Below are positions 6,552 through 9,488 of a DNA stretch of 9,488 nt, one piece after another. The DNA is taken from positions 1-9,488 of the forward strand of contig JAHJDS010000350.1 of the NCBI GenBank assembly GCA_018812395.1. The letters run 5' to 3'. The position numbers and the translations under genes are program-made. Each line of letters begins with the position of its first letter. Position 1 is the stretch's first letter. The notes beneath the pieces are model-generated. The model searched no databases. It saw only the letters and a list, made by a program, of their open reading frames with translations, and had not been told where the DNA came from. Origin of the DNA: Pseudomonadota bacterium. Lineage in GTDB: Bacteria > Desulfobacterota > Desulfarculia > Desulfarculales > JAHJDS01.

Positions 6552-6764
6552 TCACGAATCCCGGTCCGTGGAATCGCCCTCGCCCCGCCGCCGGGACAGG
6601 AGCATCCCCCCCAAGGCCGTTAAGCCCAGGCCCGCCACGGCGAGCCCGTAATTGGAGCCTCAGGTCGGGGCCGAGGCGTCCCCCGGCAGGCAAAAGGCCA
6701 GGCCGACCACCACCAGGCCGACGACGACCAGGACCAGCCCGGCCAGCTTCTTGACTATGGTCAC
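6552..6764 (-). CDS. Candidate small two-helix membrane selenoprotein (in-frame TGA at codon 35)
   Basis: I do not recognise this family. The frame has 70 codons plus TGA at 6554-6552, with an internal TGA at 6662-6660. Before the TGA: GTG start, KK at 5-6, a hydrophobic helix at about 7-24 (LAGLVLVVVGLVVVGLAF), Cys25, then a short loop (LPGDASAPT). After it: GSNY, a second hydrophobic helix at about 40-56 (GLAVAGLGLTALGGMLL), then SRRR and an acidic tail. Positive charges at both ends place the loop with Cys25 and codon 35 outside the cytoplasm. The start overlaps the previous gene's stop as GTGA, with GAGGAG just upstream; the next gene begins 19 bases after the final stop. A SECIS-like hairpin follows the TGA at the proper distance. 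Alternatives: a real 34-residue one-helix protein, a nonsense mutation, or a base-call error (TGG or TGC). Confidence 0.55.
6627..6648 (-). promoter_or_regulatory. SECIS-like stem-loop after the in-frame TGA
   Basis: On the minus strand, bases 12-20 after the TGA (CGGGCTCGC) pair with bases 25-33 (GCGGGCCTG) in a nine-pair stem with two G-T wobbles. The loop is CGTG at 6639-6636, beginning 20 bases after the TGA. Known rule for bacterial SECIS: a hairpin directly downstream of the TGA, apical loop about 16-37 bases away, with a G among the first two loop bases; this one complies (G second). Stable hairpins are common in GC-rich DNA, so this is supporting evidence only. Confidence 0.45.
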
Positions 6765-7183
6765 ACTCTCTCCTCGGCCCGGACCTCGAGCACGACGCGC
6801 CCCCAGCCGCCGCACCCCGGGCCCACGTCAAAGCAGGCGGTGCGGTTGAAGATGATCTCGTTGGGGTCCCGGCCGTTCATCAGGTTTTCGAAAAAGGCGT
6901 TCAGGCAAACCGTCAGGTTGGGCGTCAGGAACATGCACACCCGCTTCGGCGCCTGATCGGTCAACAGATTAGCGCTCGAATCAAAGTATAACCGCTGGCC
7001 GACCTCGTGGCCAGAGTGGCAGCCCTGCGACTCGACCACCTCGGCCACGAGGCGGTACTTCGAGGCCGCCTGGGCGCTGTCGAACAGGCGCTGAAACCGC
7101 GGCTCGTCCCTGACCCGCGCCCAGTCCTCGGGGGATAGATTGAGCCGCCGTCCGATAATCCCGACCAGTTGATCCCGATCCAT
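6761..7183 (-). CDS. TIGR04076-like uncharacterised cysteine-containing protein
   Basis: A 140-residue soluble protein. An N-terminal helical segment (about 1-38, DRDQLVGIIGRRLNLSPEDW) precedes a domain (about 42-136) resembling the TIGR04076 family: KYRLVAEVVESQGCHSGHEVG (42-62; Cys55, His59), then KRVCMFLTPNLTVCLNAF (Cys83, Cys93), then TACFDVGPGCGGWGRVVLEV (Cys117, Cys124). Conserved Cys and His in this family suggest metal binding or redox chemistry, but no function is established. ATG at 7183 is chosen because AGGGAGGT stands four bases upstream; the frame is open further upstream, but there it runs through palindromes and repeats. It is the first gene of an operon whose second gene starts inside its stop codon (GTGA). 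Family assignment is from memory of the motif layout and is moderately sure. Confidence 0.72.
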   Translation of the reverse strand: MDRDQLVGIIGRRLNLSPEDWARVRDEPRFQRLFDSAQAASKYRLVAEVVESQGCHSGHEVGQRLYFDSSANLLTDQAPKRVCMFLTPNLTVCLNAFFENLMNGRDPNEIIFNRTACFDVGPGCGGWGRVVLEVRAEERV

Positions 7184-7193
7184 ATTTACCTCC

Positions 7194-7206
7194 CTAGTTT
7201 CACTAG
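7194..7206. repeat. Perfect palindrome next to the ribosome binding site
   Basis: CTAGT-TTC-ACTAG, a five-base inverted repeat with a three-base centre; one arm touches the Shine-Dalgarno of the TIGR04076-like gene (AGGGAGGT at 7188-7195). It could be an operator or a hairpin that affects translation. Confidence 0.45.
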
Positions 7207-7225
7207 CCCCACTATGTAAAACGCA

Positions 7226-7274
7226 GGCGCCAACGTAGTGGCGCCGACAAGCGCGGAGGACCAAGTAAGGTCCT
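7226..7274. repeat. Two perfect inverted repeats at the edge of the repeat region
   Basis: GGCGCCA-ACGTAG-TGGCGCC (7226-7245, seven-base arms) and AGGACC-AAGTAA-GGTCCT (7257-7274, six-base arms). The right arm of the first and all of the second lie in the first long repeat unit. In the second unit the corresponding bases have diverged and the AGGACC palindrome is lost. Confidence 0.5.
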
Positions 7275-7441
7275 AACAACCGTTCATCGCGAATTACGCG
7301 CGGCCACTGCCGCGGCACCGACGGAGTGGCGCCGGCAAGCGCGGATAAAATAGTAAAGCCCTTACGAGTCGGTTATCGCGAATTACCAGCGGCCACTGCC
7401 GCACGAGTCGTGGATCGCGAATTACCAGCGGCCACTGCCGC
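7237..7441. repeat. Imperfect tandem repeats, two long units and one short, each ending in a hairpin
   Basis: Unit 1 (7237-7314) and unit 2 (7325-7402) both begin with AGTGGCGCCGRCAAGCGCGG and end with ATCGCGAATTAC followed by GCGGC-CACT-GCCGC, a perfect five-base hairpin. Unit 3 (7403-7441) keeps only the second half: GAGTCG, ATCGCGAATTACCA and the hairpin. Hairpin copies are at 7300-7313, 7389-7402 and 7428-7441, so periods are 89 and 39 bases. Around copy 1 the stem is extended to six pairs (CGCGGC/GCCGCG). The array fills the gap between the acyl-CoA dehydrogenase stop (one base from copy 3) and the TIGR04076-like gene leader. Form and place resemble REP/BIME-type extragenic palindromes or a MITE remnant. 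Confidence 0.75.
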
Positions 7442-7442
7442 C

Positions 7443-8687
7443 TTACCAGTGAATCAGGTGCCGATCATGGGGGTTCTGACGCAAGTGGCCGCGGATGATG
7501 GCCTCCATGATCTGGTTGGTGCCCTCGTAGATGGTGGTGATGACCACGTCCCGCAGGCGTCGTTCGACGTCGGCCGGGTTGCCCTCGCGCATGTAGCCGT
7601 ATCCGCCGAAGATCTGGAGGCAGAGGCGGACGACGCGCTCGGCCAGGTTCGAGCACTCGAGCTTGGCCAGGGCGGCCAGGAAAGTCGGGTCGAACGGGCC
7701 GCCGGCGTCGTAATTCCGGGCCGCCCGCAGGAGCAGTTTCCACATCCGGGCGATGGCCTCCCGGCCGAAGTCGAGCATCTCGGCCACGGCCCGGTACTCG
7801 CCGATAAAGCGGCCGGTCTGCCGGCGCTCCCGGGTGGCGTAAGTAAAGGCCGCCTCGAAGGCCCCCAGGGCCACGCCCAGGGCCTGGGCGGCGATTTTGA
7901 CCCGGGACTTGGCGAAGAACCGGTTCAGCGTCTCGATGCCCCGGTGGAGTTCGCCGACCAGGTTGTGCCGCGGCACCCGAACGCCGCAAAAAACCACCTC
8001 GGCGCTCGTGGTCATCTTGATGCCCAGCTTGTCCCCCAGACTGGCCACGCCGACCCCCGGTCGGTCCCGCTCGACCAGGATGGTCGAAAAGCCCTCGTAG
8101 TCCGGGGCCGACGCGTCGGTCTGGGCGGCGACGATGAAGTAATCGGCCTCGAGGCCGTAGGTGGTGAACACCTTGACGCCGTCGAGCACGAACTTCTCGC
8201 CGTCTATTTCGGCCCGGGTGTTGAACCTCGTCAGATCGCTGCCGTGATCGGGCTCGGTCAGGCTGATGGCCGGGAAGCAGCGGCCCTCGACGATCAGGGG
8301 CAGCCATCTTTTTTTTTGCTCCTCGTCGCCGACAATGGCCAGCACGTCGGAGATGATGCTCACCAGGCTGAAGGCCAGGCCGATGGTCGAATCGGCCCGG
8401 CAGTCCTCGATGATGCACAGGGCCTTCTCGGTCAAACCGTAGCCGGCCCCGCCGTACTCCTCGGCCACGTCCACGGCCGTCATTCCCAACTCGGCGTAAG
8501 CGGCCAGTAATGCATGAGGGAAGGTCTTTTCCGTGGCCGGGTCGGCGGTAATGACCCCCGGGAACTCGGCCGAAGCGAACTCCCGGGCGGCGCGCTGCAG
8601 GTCTTGTTGTTCCGGGGTCAACTCGGCCCGGGCGTACTCTCGGGCCAGACGGCGGTGGGCCATGAACTGGTCAAGGGCGTCCATCAT
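7443..8687 (-). CDS. Acyl-CoA dehydrogenase
   Basis: A 414-residue FAD flavoenzyme that oxidises acyl-CoA to 2-enoyl-CoA and passes electrons to ETF. Seen: N-terminal helical domain (about 22-135, with LTPEQQDLQRAAREFA and AEEYGGAGYGLTEKALCIIE); middle beta domain with the flavin motif ISLTEPDHGSD and DGVKVFTTYGLEADYFIVAAQTD; C-terminal helical domain with ERRQTGRFIGEYRAVAEML and QIFGGYGYMREG. The catalytic base is Glu388 in IYEGTNQIM, the position used by short- and medium-chain enzymes. Two ATG codons stand in tandem (8687 and 8684) and neither has a Shine-Dalgarno. An extension of about 20 residues precedes the usual start of homology. It stands alone, between the DUF3352-like gene and the repeats. 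Acyl chain or branched/aromatic preference cannot be told. Confidence 0.95.
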   Translation of the reverse strand: MMDALDQFMAHRRLAREYARAELTPEQQDLQRAAREFASAEFPGVITADPATEKTFPHALLAAYAELGMTAVDVAEEYGGAGYGLTEKALCIIEDCRADSTIGLAFSLVSIISDVLAIVGDEEQKKRWLPLIVEGRCFPAISLTEPDHGSDLTRFNTRAEIDGEKFVLDGVKVFTTYGLEADYFIVAAQTDASAPDYEGFSTILVERDRPGVGVASLGDKLGIKMTTSAEVVFCGVRVPRHNLVGELHRGIETLNRFFAKSRVKIAAQALGVALGAFEAAFTYATRERRQTGRFIGEYRAVAEMLDFGREAIARMWKLLLRAARNYDAGGPFDPTFLAALAKLECSNLAERVVRLCLQIFGGYGYMREGNPADVERRLRDVVITTIYEGTNQIMEAIIRGHLRQNPHDRHLIHW

Positions 8688-8693
8688 CCACGA

Positions 8694-8722
8694 ATATTAA
8701 CCAAAACACCTTTTTGGCGCAA
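8694..8722 (-). promoter_or_regulatory. Candidate promoter giving a leaderless acyl-CoA dehydrogenase mRNA
   Basis: On the minus strand, TTGCGC (8722-8717), a 17-base spacer and TAATAT (8699-8694). Six bases separate the -10 box from the ATG at 8687, so transcription would start at or next to the start codon. The spacer holds a CCAAAA/TTTTGG inverted repeat (8701-8717). Matches to consensus are moderate (3 of 6 and 4 of 6). Confidence 0.35.
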
Positions 8723-8756
8723 CCAATTCCTATCTTTGATGACCGGCCCCGTGTTC

Positions 8757-9488
8757 CTATTTCGGCTGGGGGGCCTTGACCGGGCGGGGACCTTCGACCC
8801 CTGCCTTGACGGCCATGAAATACGACCGCAAGAACTTCGCCAGGGAGGCCGTGGTCACCCGGTGATCCTCGAGCGTCAGGCGCAGGCCCATGACCAGCGT
8901 CGAACTCTTGGCCTCCCACCGGGACCAGAACGTGGCCCCACGCAGGAACGAGAGAACGTCGACGCCCGCCGTGGTCATCCCCATCAACAACTCGATTTCG
9001 GGTCGGCCCAGCTTCAGACGAGGCGTGACGTAGGGCACCACCTCCGGGACCAGGGCCAGGATCCGGGCGACGTCCACGAACAGCAAGTCCGAAGGCCGGC
9101 TGACCGCCCGGGCCTGACGCCAGGCCGGTGTCGCCTCGCCCCGGCGGCCCCGAATCACGGCCCGGAGCAGGTCCATATTGTTGGCCAGGACCAGATAGGG
9201 GCCGATCTGGGCCGCGCCGACCTCGCCCACCAGGGGAACGACCACGTAGGGGACCGTCCGCCTGGCCAGCTCCCGGGTCCCGAAGACGAAACCACGGAGC
9301 AACCGATGCTGCTTCAATACCGCCACCAGTTGGGGCAGGAAATTGGCGGCCGTATCCTCGTCCCGCATCCGGATGAAGACCATTCCCTGGGGGATGGGCA
9401 GAATCCCCCGCTGCAGGCTGAACACGGCCACGGCCACCTCGTCACCGGTCCGGGTGAGTAACTGGGCCAGGCCCGTGGCGCCAAAGGC
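8757..9488 (-). CDS. DUF3352-like protein of unknown function, N-terminal part outside window
   Basis: The last 243 codons of a gene that enters from the right edge, ending in TAG at 8759-8757. I see no catalytic motif. The pattern of short hydrophobic strands and helices resembles DUF3352-type proteins: LLTRTGDEVAVAVFSL near the edge, then MVFIRMRDEDTAANFLPQLVAVL, a strand pair ending in PYLVLANNMDLLRAVIRG, and DLLFVDVARILALVPEVVPYV. In that family two similar halves are repeated and the protein is usually exported or membrane-anchored; any signal sequence here would be off the window. The C-terminus is a Pro/Lys-rich tail (PRPVKAPQPK). A 69-base gap separates it from the acyl-CoA dehydrogenase, with no clear terminator. 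The family call is tentative; the coding frame itself is well supported by codon use and continuity. Confidence 0.6.
   Translation of the reverse strand, partial: AFGATGLAQLLTRTGDEVAVAVFSLQRGILPIPQGMVFIRMRDEDTAANFLPQLVAVLKQHRLLRGFVFGTRELARRTVPYVVVPLVGEVGAAQIGPYLVLANNMDLLRAVIRGRRGEATPAWRQARAVSRPSDLLFVDVARILALVPEVVPYVTPRLKLGRPEIELLMGMTTAGVDVLSFLRGATFWSRWEAKSSTLVMGLRLTLEDHRVTTASLAKFLRSYFMAVKAGVEGPRPVKAPQPK

Noticed and set aside
6657..6665. Changed genetic code (TGA as Trp or Gly) to explain the in-frame TGA
   Set aside because: TGA is the true stop of the M24, alpha/beta hydrolase, SAM hydrolase, Sir2-remnant and TIGR04076-like genes.
6532..6831. 99-codon minus-strand frame across the small membrane gene, ending at the hydrolase start
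   Set aside because: Arg/Gly/Pro-rich, with no hydrophobic pattern; the GTGA-coupled frame at 6764 is the one with membrane helices and a ribosome site.
7286..7441. CRISPR-like array
   Set aside because: Only three copies, spacing of 89 and 39 bases, spacers that are themselves related, internal palindromes, and no cas genes.
7326..8510. 394-codon plus-strand frame opposite the acyl-CoA dehydrogenase
   Set aside because: It begins in the repeat array and runs antisense to a gene with all family motifs; the composition is that of a shadow frame.
8701..8717. Intrinsic terminator CCAAAA/TTTTGG between the DUF3352-like and acyl-CoA dehydrogenase genes
   Set aside because: The stem is short and AT-rich and has no clear T run after it on the minus strand; it is more likely an operator or chance.

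Overview
The window is GC-rich DNA from a bacterium, packed with short-gap, mostly minus-strand operons. It carries housekeeping genes (XerD-type recombinase, Rho), a DUF62 SAM hydrolase, an acyl-CoA dehydrogenase and a possible selenoprotein gene. Rho, the two-membrane-pass small protein and the gene styles fit a Gram-negative, possibly anaerobic lineage such as Desulfobacterota or a related phylum. That placement is an inference from gene content and I hold it loosely. TGA ends several intact genes here, so it is a normal stop codon in this genome.

Layout. 1-658 (-): 5' part of a XerD-like tyrosine recombinase, cut by the window edge. 690-1124 (+): PaaI-type hotdog thioesterase, divergent from xerD and convergent with the next operon. 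1112-4274 (-): a tightly coupled operon, read from right to left as a Sir2 deacetylase with its catalytic core missing, SAM hydroxide adenosyltransferase, alpha/beta hydrolase, and M24 Xaa-Pro peptidase. The first two junctions are 4-base ATGA overlaps; the third is a 12-base gap with a strong Shine-Dalgarno before a TTG start. 4275-4728: a divergent promoter region and a long structured leader for rho. 4729-5844 (+): a Rho factor without the usual N-terminal helical domain. 5841-7183 (-): a three-gene operon, read from right to left as a cysteine-containing TIGR04076-like protein, a 70-codon two-helix membrane protein interrupted by an in-frame TGA, and a metallo-beta-lactamase-fold hydrolase with a one-base frameshift. 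7194-7441: palindromes and tandem repeats. 7443-8687 (-): acyl-CoA dehydrogenase. 8757-9488 (-): C-terminal part of a DUF3352-like protein.

The strongest candidate for something new is the small gene at 6552-6764. It starts by a GTGA overlap with the gene before it. It encodes one transmembrane helix, a loop with Cys25, then TGA at codon 35, then a second transmembrane helix and an Arg cluster. A 9-bp stem with a 4-base loop lies 20 bases after the TGA, where a bacterial SECIS element should be. This suggests a small membrane selenoprotein with a Cys/Sec pair facing the periplasm.

Three genes in about 2.7 kb are altered: the Sir2 core deletion, the hydrolase frameshift and the in-frame TGA. 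Assembly or base-call error must therefore be excluded before any of them is read as biology.
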